A stretch of 64,000 nucleotides of DNA, taken from NCBI RefSeq assembly GCF_016899935.1, contig NZ_JACJJK010000004.1, positions 186,001 to 250,000 on the forward strand, in the 5' to 3' direction. The translations under genes and the position numbers were made by a program. Position 1 is the stretch's first letter. The number at the start of each line of letters is the position of its first letter. Under the pieces are notes generated by a model. The model was not told the DNA's origin, ran no database searches, and saw only the letters and a list, made by a program, of their open reading frames with translations. Source of the stretch: Olsenella uli. GTDB taxonomy: Bacteria; Actinomycetota; Coriobacteriia; Coriobacteriales; Atopobiaceae. This document shows positions 7,741 to 16,202 of this stretch, in pieces.

Positions 7741-8048
7741 GCGGGAAAGGATAGAAGCGGTACCATCGGCTCATGCTCTCTGTAGAGTGCCATTGAGGTT
7801 ATGAGGAATGGGCAATGTGCGCTGTGGCTGCAAATCGTCCTGTCGGCTTCGGCCATGCGCCGAGGTTTTGTTGTAGCGCCGAGGATAAATTCGCGCGAAG
7901 CGGGATGGCTTCCAGCTGGCTCAAAATACGCTCGCTGACCGCAAGCCTGACGACCGTGCTCATGACTCAAACTAGAATGCAGGGAGTCAGCCCGTAAGTC
8001 TCGACCGCTCTGACTGGTAATTCCGCTGTTTGTCGAAGGGGAATCATC
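7741..8048. other. 308-bp intergenic region between the Xre regulator and the GTPase operon
   Basis: I see no convincing gene here. A 60-codon open frame at 7815-7997 (plus strand) has no family resemblance and no good ribosome binding site. The region must hold the divergent promoters: a TATCCT box (minus strand, near 7748-7753) for the regulator, and one upstream of the GTPase gene, which has AAGGGG at 8036-8041. Composition is less GC-rich than the flanking housekeeping DNA. Confidence 0.5.
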
Positions 8049-10565
8049 GTGTCCAAGGTGAAAGTCGTCAGCGACCCATATCATCGTTCGGTGCAATTTA
8101 TGAGCTGGAGCGGTGCTTGGGCACCCCTCGATTATGGGAGCAATCCAAACAGCGCGCTGCTGAGCAAACAGTTTGTTCAGGGCTTTCTCCCCTTCAAGGC
8201 ACATCAGATTGTGGAAAGCATCGTATCTGAGTACGGCAGCTTGGACGAGCCGACAGAGATTGTGTTTGAGGGCCCGGACGATGAATGGGCGGAGCTTATC
8301 GGCGTTTGCGCAAAGTCGCCTCTGCGAGAAAGAGTCAGGCTTGTTCGAGGAAACCGTTTTCTTGCAAACGCGCGCGACATCCTGCCCTTTGTGAGGACGG
8401 AGTTCGAGAGCGTATCTTCGATCATCTCGGGCTCCCTTGAAGGTGATGCGGATGCCGAAGGCCTTCTGAAGATGTTCAAGGACGCCTCGGGTGATGTTGT
8501 TCCCGTCTGTGTTGTTGGCAACTACAGCTCCGGAAAGTCGACCTTCATCAATGCGCTTATTGGGGCCGAACTGCTTCCCAGTGGGGACAAGCCGCTCACC
8601 GCTCGCGTCTACCAAATCGAGCGCTCCGACCAGCCGGATAGAGCAAGCGTTTCGATTGATTATATGAATGGCGAGCTTGCTGTCAGTCTCTCCGATGGCG
8701 GGATGACGCTTTCTGGCCCCGACCAAAACGGTGCTCTTGCACAGAAGATTGTAGCTGCGGTATCCCCAGAAGACGCGTCCCCCATTGTGGACCGAGCCCG
8801 TAAGGTCCTCACGGCGATTAATGAACATAGGGCCGAAGATGCGGAGCTCATCGGCAATCTCGTAAAGGTGAAGGTCCCCTACAAGAGGGGCGCCTGGATG
8901 GATGAAAAGCGCTTCGTCATCTTTGACACTCCGGGATCAAACTCAAATTCGAACATCGACCACCTTCGTGTTCTCCAAGAGGCCATGAGGGGCATGTCTG
9001 ACGGACTCCCGATTTACGTGACGGAGTACAGCGCAATAGACAGCAACGACAATGCGGAGCTCTATGACGAAATCAAGAAGATCGAAGCTCTTGACGAGCG
9101 CTTCTCGATGATCGTTGTGAACAAGGCAGATGCGGCCGACCTTTCCGAGGGTGGGCTTACGCCTGATGACGTTGACTATGTGATGGGGACTGCCGTGGCG
9201 CGCAACATGTACGCGCAGGGCATCTATTTTGTCTCATCGGTCATGGGGCTCGGGGCTAAGACCGGTGGGCATCTCTCTGATCGTCACTATGACCGCTGCT
9301 ATCGTCAACTGCTTGCGAGCTACCAGGACCCCGAGGATCGATACTACACGAGGCTCTATGACTACGATCTTATGCCCACTCAGCTCAGGACAGAGATGCT
9401 TGCCGACGCGGAGGGCTGTGCGGATACGGTTCTTGCAAATAGCGGTCTCTACAGCGTCGAGTGCGGCATCGAGGATTTTGCCACCAAGTATTCCGTGTAC
9501 AACAAGTGCTATCGCTCCGACGTTCTGCTTCGCAAGCTTATCGAGAAGACAGACGACGTGCTCGAGGACGCCTCCACAAGGCTTCAGGAAAGCAAGCGCC
9601 TAGGTGAGGATGATCTGGATGAGAGCCGCGCCGCACATCTCGATCGCCTTAATGCAACGTCGGATGCCCTACGTGAGCGGTCAACGGCCGGCTACCTGCC
9701 CTTCATGAACGAGCGAGACTTCACGGCCGGTGCGATGCTTGACACGGATCTGCTCCGCAAGTGGGAAGGGGAGTATTCGAAGGTCCGTCAGCAGGAAGAG
9801 GGGGTCGATGAGAAGGACCGCGCTGCTGACGAAACGCGCCATGCGGTCTCGAGAAAGTTCAGGGAGCGCTTCTCCAACCTGGTTGACTCACGGGATTTTC
9901 TGGGCTTGGGCAATCTCGCCACAAGCTTGGTTGGCGACATCTCAAAGGCGGTGGAGAGTCATTCCGAGGAGATGGACGCGCGACACGCTGCTGACAGAAG
10001 CGCCTCAGAAGACCTCCTCGGTCACGTTCGCAAGCACTTTGATATTGAGCTGAGCCGGGCAATCAGCACGGTCGAGGCGCGTTCAAAGCATTATTGGGAA
10101 CTGTGCGCCCAAGAGGCAAAGGATAGCCTACTAGAGCTGGTTTCTAATGGCGAGGGGGTAGATGAGACCCAGAGAGAGGCCCTTCGCAGCATCATTCTGA
10201 GCTTCCGTCCCTTGAGCCTGGCCGGCTCAGTTCCGGAGATTAAGGACATCCGGCTTCCGTTCGACCCCAACAAGCTCTGGAAGGCGCCCCTTGCCCTGCA
10301 GCACAACCTCGAGCTCTCGCGGCGCGTCTCAAGGTGGCGCTCTGTTGTCGAGCCCGCACACGAGGAAAGCTTCCTCGGGTGGCTGGAGGAGCTTACCGAT
10401 GAGCTGGGCGAGAACATCGTTGGCCTCAATCCCGAGCTTAGGTCAAAGCTCGAGTTCATTCGCAAGAACGAGCGAGAAATTGCTGAGCTCAGGCTCAAGC
10501 GAGACAGACTGCAGCGTGCGGAAGAGCGCGTCTCGTCGCTTATGAGCTGGCGTGGTGAGGACTAG
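8049..10565 (+). CDS. Dynamin-like large GTPase
   Basis: An 838-residue protein. An N-terminal domain (1-120) of unknown fold is followed by a dynamin-type GTPase domain: G1 GNYSSGKST near 157-165, a switch region around PLTARVYQI, G3 DTPGSNS near 293-299, and G4 NKAD near 357. Residues about 470-838 are largely helical, with charged coiled-coil stretches (SKRLGEDDLDESRAAHLDRL, and KRDRLQRAEERV at the end), as in bacterial dynamins that bind or remodel membranes. No membrane helix is evident. GTG 8049 is chosen because AAGGGG lies 7 nt upstream. It opens a four-gene operon: the HerA-like gene starts 2 nt after its stop. Several bacterial dynamin-like proteins act in phage defence or stress; the role here is inferred to involve the downstream ATPase and nuclease. 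Confidence 0.85.
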   Translation: MSKVKVVSDPYHRSVQFMSWSGAWAPLDYGSNPNSALLSKQFVQGFLPFKAHQIVESIVSEYGSLDEPTEIVFEGPDDEWAELIGVCAKSPLRERVRLVRGNRFLANARDILPFVRTEFESVSSIISGSLEGDADAEGLLKMFKDASGDVVPVCVVGNYSSGKSTFINALIGAELLPSGDKPLTARVYQIERSDQPDRASVSIDYMNGELAVSLSDGGMTLSGPDQNGALAQKIVAAVSPEDASPIVDRARKVLTAINEHRAEDAELIGNLVKVKVPYKRGAWMDEKRFVIFDTPGSNSNSNIDHLRVLQEAMRGMSDGLPIYVTEYSAIDSNDNAELYDEIKKIEALDERFSMIVVNKADAADLSEGGLTPDDVDYVMGTAVARNMYAQGIYFVSSVMGLGAKTGGHLSDRHYDRCYRQLLASYQDPEDRYYTRLYDYDLMPTQLRTEMLADAEGCADTVLANSGLYSVECGIEDFATKYSVYNKCYRSDVLLRKLIEKTDDVLEDASTRLQESKRLGEDDLDESRAAHLDRLNATSDALRERSTAGYLPFMNERDFTAGAMLDTDLLRKWEGEYSKVRQQEEGVDEKDRAADETRHAVSRKFRERFSNLVDSRDFLGLGNLATSLVGDISKAVESHSEEMDARHAADRSASEDLLGHVRKHFDIELSRAISTVEARSKHYWELCAQEAKDSLLELVSNGEGVDETQREALRSIILSFRPLSLAGSVPEIKDIRLPFDPNKLWKAPLALQHNLELSRRVSRWRSVVEPAHEESFLGWLEELTDELGENIVGLNPELRSKLEFIRKNEREIAELRLKRDRLQRAEERVSSLMSWRGED

Positions 10566-10567
10566 GA

Positions 10568-13500
10568 ATGGGCATCAAGAACATCATCAAAGGGGCAGTG
10601 GGCAAGGCTGCGGGCAAGGCGGGAAACGCGGTTTCAAAGTTGTCCGCCCTCAGTCCGAGTCAGCTCGAGGAGGTCGAGGAGCGACGCGCTCGCTATCTGG
10701 AGGAGATGCCCTCTTCCGATGACGCCACGGCGGTCGAGCAGACAAGCCGGCTTATTGCCGCCGCAGGCGTGGAAATCTATGCTGCCTATCTCCCTCAGAT
10801 AGGCAGCATCTACCTGCCCCTCACCGCCAGCGCGGAATATGATGGGCCGTTCGATGCCGCACGCAACATCAGGTTTCTTAACATTACCAAATGGGTGAGC
10901 GATCCGGAAGAGAACAGCTTGGAGAAGCTCGTCAACGTTTATGACGTGCTGTCCAACGAGCGATGCAATATCGCGTTGGTGTTCCACCGGACCAAGCTGA
11001 CGACAGAAGTCTACCTTGCCGTTGTCAATACGGAGAATGCCGACAACAACGTGGACGCCGACTCGTTTGTGCGTCGGCTTGAGGAAGCGTTGCGCGGCAA
11101 CTTCCCGGGGTCGGAGTGCTCTGGGGGAGTCGGCTCCGGCACCCTGCCCTGCCTTCGGGGATTGGGCGAAGTCTCAGTTGCCACGGTCTCAAACGTGCCT
11201 ACCGAGAAGTCCGAGAAGTTCGTGAGCCAGACCATCGAGAAACTGCTCGACGGGATTGTTCCGCGCAGTCATCGAGAGGAATACACGCTCATTCTGCTAG
11301 CGACGCCAACGCTTGATGTTGAGGAGCGCAAGCTACGCCTTGAGCAGCTCTACACTGGCCTGGCACCGTATTCCTCGTGGCAGACGCAATATACGTATCA
11401 AGAGTCCAGTGCTCAGGGCTCCTCGGCGACCGTTGGTGTGAACGCGGGTCTGAGCATTGGCAGCCAGCAGGGGAATAACCAGTCGCTGAGCGACGGTGAG
11501 GCCCTGGCGGAGTCCGAGAGTCGTGGGACCACGGATACCGAGGGCGATTCGAGGCAGGTGACGGAGTCGGAGTCTGAGACTGATACTGCGGGAGGATCAT
11601 CGAATGTTTCCGTTCGAACCCCGGTCCTTTCTCCGGTTTCTGTTCAAGGCAGCGTTTCTGCTTCATATTCAAAGGGACTAACCAAAGGCATCAGCGAGAC
11701 CGTGGGACGCACCACCAGCCGCGCCCTCTCCAACACCCTTGGCAGATCTGTCACCCGTTCTCTTACCAATACCGTCGGCAGCTTCGCCAGTACCAACCTT
11801 GGCGGCAATTTCGGCGTCAACTTTGCACGCTCTTCTACCGTTACGGCAACGATCGGAAAAAACGAGGGCATCACCCAGACTCATACCAACTACGCCATCA
11901 AGCATGCCCTCGAACTTCTCGAGAAGCAGATGGCGCGCTTGGAGCAGGGTGCGGCGCTCGGCCTCTGGGATTTTGCCGCCTATGTCTTGAGCGAAGATGT
12001 GGTGACCGCCAACAACGTCGCCCACTCCTATCTGGCGCTGACCCAGGGCGAGGAATCCTTTATGTCGCAGGCGTCGGTGAATGTCTGGCGTGGCGATGTT
12101 CCAGACAACCATGCCGCGGCTACAATCTGCAGCTACCTAAGGGACCTGCGCCACCCCGTTTTTGGCCTCAACCTCGATATCGTGGAGAGTCAGCCCAACG
12201 TACTCCCGTATCCCGCAGCCGTGACGGCAACGACGACTCTGACCGGCAAGGAGCTTGCTCGGTCGCTCAACTTCCCGCGCAAGTCCGTGGCGGGCCTCCC
12301 AGTCTTTGAGTGTGCCAGTTTTGGCAGGAACGTCTCTACCTTCGACGGGCGAGCGTGTGGCAAGAGCGTTCGCCTCGGCTCCATCTTCCACATGCATCGC
12401 GAGGAGCCTACCCCCGTACTTCTCGACATGGATTCGCTGGCGTCGCACGTCTTTGTGACGGGCAGCACCGGTGCGGGCAAGAGCAACGCCGTGTACCGAC
12501 TGCTCGAGGGCGTTGCCCAAGAGGGCGCTGGCTTCCTTGTTGTGGAGCCGGCAAAGGGGGAGTACAAGGACGTCTTTGGCACTGACGCAGGGGTGAGCGT
12601 GTACGGGACCAATCCCGAGTACGCGCCTCTGCTCAGGCTTAACCCCTTCAGCTTCCCTGCGGGCATGCACGTGCTCGAGCACCTTGACCGGCTCGTGGAA
12701 ATCTTCAACGTTTGTTGGCCAATGTATGCGGCAATGCCAGCGGTTCTCAAGAGCGCTATCGAGAAGTCCTACGAGGACTGCGGTTGGAATCTAGTGGAGT
12801 CGCGGAATCCGTATGGGGACGGCCTCTATCCCTGTTTTGCCGATGTGGCTCGCAACGTGCGCGAGATCATCGACTCAAGCGAGTATGACGCCGAGAACAA
12901 GGGTGCCTACAAGGGGTCGTTGCTCACGCGCCTGAGCTCGCTATCCTCCGGCATCAACGGGATGGTGTTCTCCTCGGACGAGACCGATCAGGCCGACCTC
13001 TTTGACGGACGGGCAATCGTTGATCTGAGCCGGGTCGGCTCGAGTGAGACGAAGTCCCTGCTCATGGGCATTCTCGTTCTCAAGCTGCAAGAGAGGCGCA
13101 TGACCCAGGGGATTTCGCACAATGCGGGGCTGCGCCACGTGACCGTTCTTGAAGAGGCGCACAACCTTCTCAGAAAGACGTCGACGGAGCAGCCCGTTGA
13201 GGGTGGCAACCTGCTAGGTAAAAGCGTGGAGATGCTCTCGAATGCCATCGCCGAGATGCGCACGTACGGGGAGGGCTTCATCATTGCCGATCAGGCTCCA
13301 GGCCTGCTTGATGCGTCGGTGATCAGGAACACAAATACCAAGATTGTCATGCGCCTTCCAGATGGCAGCGACCGCCAGCTCGTTGGTGGGGCGGAGGCTC
13401 TGACCGAGACGCAGACGACTGAGCTTGCGAGGTTGCCGCGCGGCGTTGCGGCGGTGTACCAGAACGACTGGATCGAGGCCGTGCTGTGCAAGATCGACAA

Positions 13501-13993
13501 GGCTGAGCATGGTGGAGGTCGGTATGAGTATGTGCGGGAGGGGCAGATTCGCCAAGACGAGGCTCGCGATGTTGACGCGGCGCTGGAAATCGCCGGCCTT
13601 CTAAGTCGATGCGAGCGTATAAGCGACGAGGCTAGGCTAAGCGATATTCGAGAGAAGATGGACCGTCTTGGGATTGATGCTACGACAAAGGTGGCTATTC
13701 TCAAGCTCTTGGCCGAGCCGCCCAAGAAGCCGAGAATGACCAGACTCGCACCGATTATGAGCGCTCTTTTTCCAGAGGTGCATGCTGTGGCGGTGGAGGC
13801 GATAGCGTCTGGCAATGAGATGATTGAGTGGACAGAGCGCGTTCGGCGAGCGCTTTATGAGCTGACCGGAAGGATGGAACGGGATCAGCTGGAGCGCGAT
13901 ATCGTTCAAGGCATCTTTGTCGAGTGTCTGCTCATCGAGCAGGGAGATATTCAGAAGCTGGAGCGTTGGACAACGGAAGGAGGTCTCTGGTGA
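10568..13993 (+). CDS. HerA/FtsK-type ATPase (DUF87) with Ser/Gly/Thr-rich insert
   Basis: A 1141-residue protein. It opens with a small amphipathic Gly/Lys/Ala segment (MGIKNIIKGAVGKAAGKAGN). Residues 30-280 form an unassigned domain. Residues about 290-440 are strikingly rich in Ser, Thr and Gly with short repeats (SxSxGLTKGxSETVGRTTSR-like). The C-terminal half is a HerA/VirB4-like motor: Walker A TGSTGAGKSN near 632-641, VVEPAKGEYKD shortly after, Walker B VTVLEEAHNLL near 857-867, and a sensor block IIADQAPGLLDASVIRNTN. Such hexameric ATPases pump or remodel DNA or protein. A 2-nt gap to the GTPase gene and a 4-nt overlap with the nuclease gene imply joint translation. It may move the nuclease or DNA; this is inference. 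Confidence 0.85.
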   Translation: MGIKNIIKGAVGKAAGKAGNAVSKLSALSPSQLEEVEERRARYLEEMPSSDDATAVEQTSRLIAAAGVEIYAAYLPQIGSIYLPLTASAEYDGPFDAARNIRFLNITKWVSDPEENSLEKLVNVYDVLSNERCNIALVFHRTKLTTEVYLAVVNTENADNNVDADSFVRRLEEALRGNFPGSECSGGVGSGTLPCLRGLGEVSVATVSNVPTEKSEKFVSQTIEKLLDGIVPRSHREEYTLILLATPTLDVEERKLRLEQLYTGLAPYSSWQTQYTYQESSAQGSSATVGVNAGLSIGSQQGNNQSLSDGEALAESESRGTTDTEGDSRQVTESESETDTAGGSSNVSVRTPVLSPVSVQGSVSASYSKGLTKGISETVGRTTSRALSNTLGRSVTRSLTNTVGSFASTNLGGNFGVNFARSSTVTATIGKNEGITQTHTNYAIKHALELLEKQMARLEQGAALGLWDFAAYVLSEDVVTANNVAHSYLALTQGEESFMSQASVNVWRGDVPDNHAAATICSYLRDLRHPVFGLNLDIVESQPNVLPYPAAVTATTTLTGKELARSLNFPRKSVAGLPVFECASFGRNVSTFDGRACGKSVRLGSIFHMHREEPTPVLLDMDSLASHVFVTGSTGAGKSNAVYRLLEGVAQEGAGFLVVEPAKGEYKDVFGTDAGVSVYGTNPEYAPLLRLNPFSFPAGMHVLEHLDRLVEIFNVCWPMYAAMPAVLKSAIEKSYEDCGWNLVESRNPYGDGLYPCFADVARNVREIIDSSEYDAENKGAYKGSLLTRLSSLSSGINGMVFSSDETDQADLFDGRAIVDLSRVGSSETKSLLMGILVLKLQERRMTQGISHNAGLRHVTVLEEAHNLLRKTSTEQPVEGGNLLGKSVEMLSNAIAEMRTYGEGFIIADQAPGLLDASVIRNTNTKIVMRLPDGSDRQLVGGAEALTETQTTELARLPRGVAAVYQNDWIEAVLCKIDKAEHGGGRYEYVREGQIRQDEARDVDAALEIAGLLSRCERISDEARLSDIREKMDRLGIDATTKVAILKLLAEPPKKPRMTRLAPIMSALFPEVHAVAVEAIASGNEMIEWTERVRRALYELTGRMERDQLERDIVQGIFVECLLIEQGDIQKLERWTTEGGLW

Positions 13994-14472
13994 GCCCAAT
14001 GGGACATTCGGAAGTTCGGGGGAAGAGCGAGATTAGTGACGTAAAGTCTCCGAGCAGCTCGTTCGATCCTGACGCGCGGGTTGAGAGGCCGAGGGCGGAG
14101 GCCTCGGGAGAATATCGCGGCGGAAGCTACAGAGACGTTTTTGTCGGGGGTAGGGGTGACCGCATCGAGGTGCATCATATGCCGGCAGACGAAGTTAATG
14201 GTCTTGAACGTAATGATGGCCCGTCCATTGCAATGGACAAAGCTGACCATAGGATGATGTCGAGCACGGGCGCTTCAAAGGAGGCCCGAGAGTATCGTGC
14301 AGAGCAGCTAAAGTTAATCGAGTCTGGTGACTTCAAGGGCGCTCTGAAGATGGACATAGATGATATTCATGGCAAGTGTGGCGACAAATACGACGGTGCC
14401 ATACAACAGATGCTCGATTACGCTGAAAGCAAGGGCTACATCTCCGACCAGAAAGGACTTCTGAATGACTAG
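13990..14472 (+). CDS. Putative HNH/EndoVII-like nuclease toxin domain protein
   Basis: A 160-residue protein. The first 60 residues are polar and low-complexity. The last 100 contain RIEVHHMPADEVNG, then DGPSIAMDKADHRMMSSTG, then SGDFKGALKMDIDDIHGKCG and KYDGAIQQMLDYAESKGYI. This HHMP ... DKADH arrangement resembles the HNH/EndoVII-superfamily toxin domains found at the C-termini of polymorphic toxins; the histidines would be metal or catalytic ligands. GTG 13990 has an excellent AGGAGG 5 nt upstream and overlaps the HerA-like stop by 4 nt (GTGA); ATG 13999 is an alternative. The downstream acidic gene overlaps its stop, as toxin-immunity pairs often do. No signal peptide is visible. Function is inferred. 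Confidence 0.65.
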   Translation: MSPMGHSEVRGKSEISDVKSPSSSFDPDARVERPRAEASGEYRGGSYRDVFVGGRGDRIEVHHMPADEVNGLERNDGPSIAMDKADHRMMSSTGASKEAREYRAEQLKLIESGDFKGALKMDIDDIHGKCGDKYDGAIQQMLDYAESKGYISDQKGLLND

Positions 14473-14854
14473 GGTAACTGCCGAGCCACTGAAGCGAGTT
14501 GGGGAGATTGATCTCGGGGCTTCTCGCCCTGCCGTTCGTGAAGTCGCTAACCTTCCCTACAAGGAGTTCAAGAAGACGCCTCTGAGCACTAACACCACGG
14601 ATGACTTCGGCGCGTTCCACGTGTACTACGACGATGACGACTGCTGCGAGGCCGTCGAGTTCTTCGACGACGTTGAGGTTGAGGTGGACGGAAAGTTGGT
14701 CTTCCCGACGTCATCGGAGGAAGTCCGTCGCGTCATTCCCTCGCTCGTCCCAGATGGCGACGGTCTCGTCTCTGTCGAGGAGTCCATCGGGATTAATGCC
14801 CCGGGGGGGACGATGGAAAGCATCCTCTTTGGCGTGAAGGGGTATTACGAATAA
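14465..14854 (+). CDS. Acidic small protein, putative immunity to the nuclease
   Basis: A 129-residue, strongly acidic protein (YYDDDDCCEAVEFFDDVEVE around 58-77). It ends with a SVEESIGINAP segment and a SILFGVKGYYE tail. The size, acidity, single-domain look and GIxIxAP-like motif resemble immunity proteins that neutralise polymorphic-toxin nucleases. Its ATG (14465) lies inside the end of the nuclease gene, whose stop is 14470-14472, so translation is coupled and toxin and putative immunity are made together. I cannot name the immunity family from sequence alone. Confidence 0.6.
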   Translation: MTRVTAEPLKRVGEIDLGASRPAVREVANLPYKEFKKTPLSTNTTDDFGAFHVYYDDDDCCEAVEFFDDVEVEVDGKLVFPTSSEEVRRVIPSLVPDGDGLVSVEESIGINAPGGTMESILFGVKGYYE

Positions 14855-14901
14855 CAGGCGGAGTTCTCATTCTTTTCGTGAGGGTCCATATCGTGTTGCC
14901 G

Positions 14902-14957
14902 GGGCATGATGGTCGGGAAAATTGACATTACTGTCGGCTTTTCCGACCATCATGCCC
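14902..14957. terminator. Long inverted repeat after the toxin-immunity operon
   Basis: The left arm GGGCATGATGGTCGG (from 14902) pairs with CCGACCATCATGCCC (to 14957); with the flanking AAAA/TTTT the stem is about 19 bp with one extra G and a 17-nt loop. It lies about 50 bp after the last gene of the operon. It could be a terminator, but lacks a T-run after the right arm, so the end of a lost mobile or satellite element is an alternative. Confidence 0.5.
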
Positions 14958-14971
14958 TCGTTTGTATGGGC

Positions 14972-15217
14972 AGCGATGCAATCAAGGTGATTGCGGGCAT
15001 CCGACGTTGCGGAAAGACCCGCCTGGCATTTACGTTCTTCCGAGAGCTTTTGCGGAAGTCGAGCGTTCCTGACGACCCCGTGATCGAAGATACCCTCGAT
15101 GACGGGCGAGACCAACGCTGGCTTTCGCGACGTCAAGGCTCTCTTATGGACGACGACGGCATCCTCACGATGGGACTGTTCGACTTTCGGCCGGATCCGA
15201 ACAGCCTTGATAGTTAA
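14972..15217 (+). pseudogene. Relic of an AAA ATPase (AAA_14/DUF4143-like)
   Basis: The reading frame contains AIKVIAGIRRCGKTRLAF, which is very close to the Walker A start of the ATPases annotated 'ATP-binding protein, DUF4143' (IKVIxGxRRxGKS/T). Some 40 codons later it reads DDDGILTMGLFDFRPDPNSL, similar to a segment met near the C-terminus of that family. The roughly 300 residues that should lie between are missing, so this looks like an internally deleted remnant without function. The inverted repeat immediately upstream overlaps the apparent start. Family assignment is from memory of the motif only. Confidence 0.45.
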
Positions 15218-15553
15218 GCAGTCGTTGCTGGCCGCTCCGGCGTTCTTCTCGCTTGCAATAGGGCCTCGTCATTCGCAAATGCTGTCAACAGAAGGTCAAT
15301 CTCAAGGGAAGTGAGTGGCGCGGAGGGACGCTGGGCCTGCGGTGAAGCTCCGCCGCAAGGACTCTCCAATTAATTGGCTCCGGTATCTTGAAATACAAAC
15401 TAATGTTCTATCATATAATAGAACATTAGTTCGCTCAAGAAGCGCGATTTGTGCAGAAGGGGCGCCGGACGCCTCTCTCAACAAATCGCTTCGAGATAGT
15501 TCTTCTCGTCCGACGAGTGACTGCATATATGTTCTCCTTTGAAAGAAGATGCG
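15218..15553. other. Intergenic region with an AT-rich perfect palindrome
   Basis: No gene is recognised in these 336 bp. AACTAATGTTCTAT (15398-15411) and ATAGAACATTAGTT (15418-15431) form a perfect 14-bp inverted repeat with a 6-nt loop (CATATA), a rare AT-rich patch here. It may be an operator or transcript end for the toxin-antitoxin genes that follow, or the scar of a mobile element. Two copies of the TTCTTCTCG word also occur (near 15242 and 15500). Confidence 0.5.
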
Positions 15554-15907
15554 ATGTATGAAGCGATCTTCTTCGAAAGGGAAAACGGTGAAGCCCCGGT
15601 CCAAGAGTTCTTGGGCGGCTTGCCAATCAAGCTGAGGGAGAAGGCCTTGAGAAGCCGGATACTGCTTCAGGAGCTCGATTCCAAGCTCCGTGGAGAGGAA
15701 AAGGCATATGTTCGAGACGGCCTGTTCGAGCTCAGGACGAAGTTCGGGAGCGACATCACCCGAGCCTTCTATTTCTTCTTCGTCGGACAGAGGGTTGTTG
15801 TGACGAGCGGCTTTGTGAAGAAGAGCCCAAAACCGCCGCAGCGCGAGATAGAGCGGGCGCTTCGGTATAAGAGAGCCTGGGAGGAGGCCCATCGTGAAGA
15901 CGCTTAA
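15554..15907 (+). CDS. HigB/RelE-type toxin (Gp49-like)
   Basis: A 117-residue member of the phage-derived Gp49/HigB branch of the RelE/ParE superfamily, ribosome-dependent mRNA endonucleases of type II toxin-antitoxin systems. Typical features are the N-terminal MYEAIFFERENGEAPVQEFL, then LRSRILLQELDSKL, the strand GLFELRTKFGSDITRAFYFF and the C-terminal VVTSGFVKKSPKPPQREI. ATG 15554 begins the family's usual first strand and has AGAAG upstream; a TTG at 15539 is less likely. Its end overlaps the antitoxin start by 14 nt, the toxin-first order typical of HigBA. No inactivating change is seen. Confidence 0.85.
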   Translation: MYEAIFFERENGEAPVQEFLGGLPIKLREKALRSRILLQELDSKLRGEEKAYVRDGLFELRTKFGSDITRAFYFFFVGQRVVVTSGFVKKSPKPPQREIERALRYKRAWEEAHREDA

Positions 15908-16202
15908 CGAGTACGTTGAGCAACAGCTCGAGAACCCCGAATTTGCCGCCGCATGGCGCGAGGGCGAAGGCGAGTATCAAGCCATGCGGGCGCTCGTTCT
16001 GGCGCGCGCGGAGGCTGGCCTCTCGCAGAGGGAGCCCTCCGACAGGGCGGGTGTGCCCCAGAAGACCATCAGCCTCATAGAGACTGCGGACACCAACACG
16101 ACCGTCCGGACGCTGTCCAAGCTTGCGAAGGGTATGGGGAAGGTGCTCAGGATTAGCTTTGAGGATCGTGGGCAGGATGCGGACGAGGTGCTGGAGGAAT
16201 GA
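15894..16202 (+). CDS. HigA-type antitoxin, Xre family
   Basis: A 102-residue protein with a Cro/C1 helix-turn-helix at about 36-92: RAEAGLSQRE, AGVPQKTISLIETAD and TTVRTLSKLAKGMGKVL. It would bind the upstream toxin and repress the pair's promoter. GTG 15894 overlaps the toxin gene by 14 nt; the preceding GGAGGCCC gives a ribosome binding site. The recognition region reads QREPSDRAG where the family usually has QRELADRAG, so the helix may be less stable. The next gene starts at its stop (ATGA), making a three-gene cluster. Confidence 0.85.
   Translation: MKTLNEYVEQQLENPEFAAAWREGEGEYQAMRALVLARAEAGLSQREPSDRAGVPQKTISLIETADTNTTVRTLSKLAKGMGKVLRISFEDRGQDADEVLEE

Noticed and set aside
7815-7997. 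60-codon open frame upstream of the dynamin-like gene
   Set aside because: No ribosome binding site, no family resemblance and biased toward chance composition; treated as intergenic.
8049-14854. Prophage or conjugative element for the GTPase/HerA operon
   Set aside because: No integrase, relaxase, capsid, portal or type IV secretion genes are visible; HerA-like and GTPase genes alone do not make such an element.
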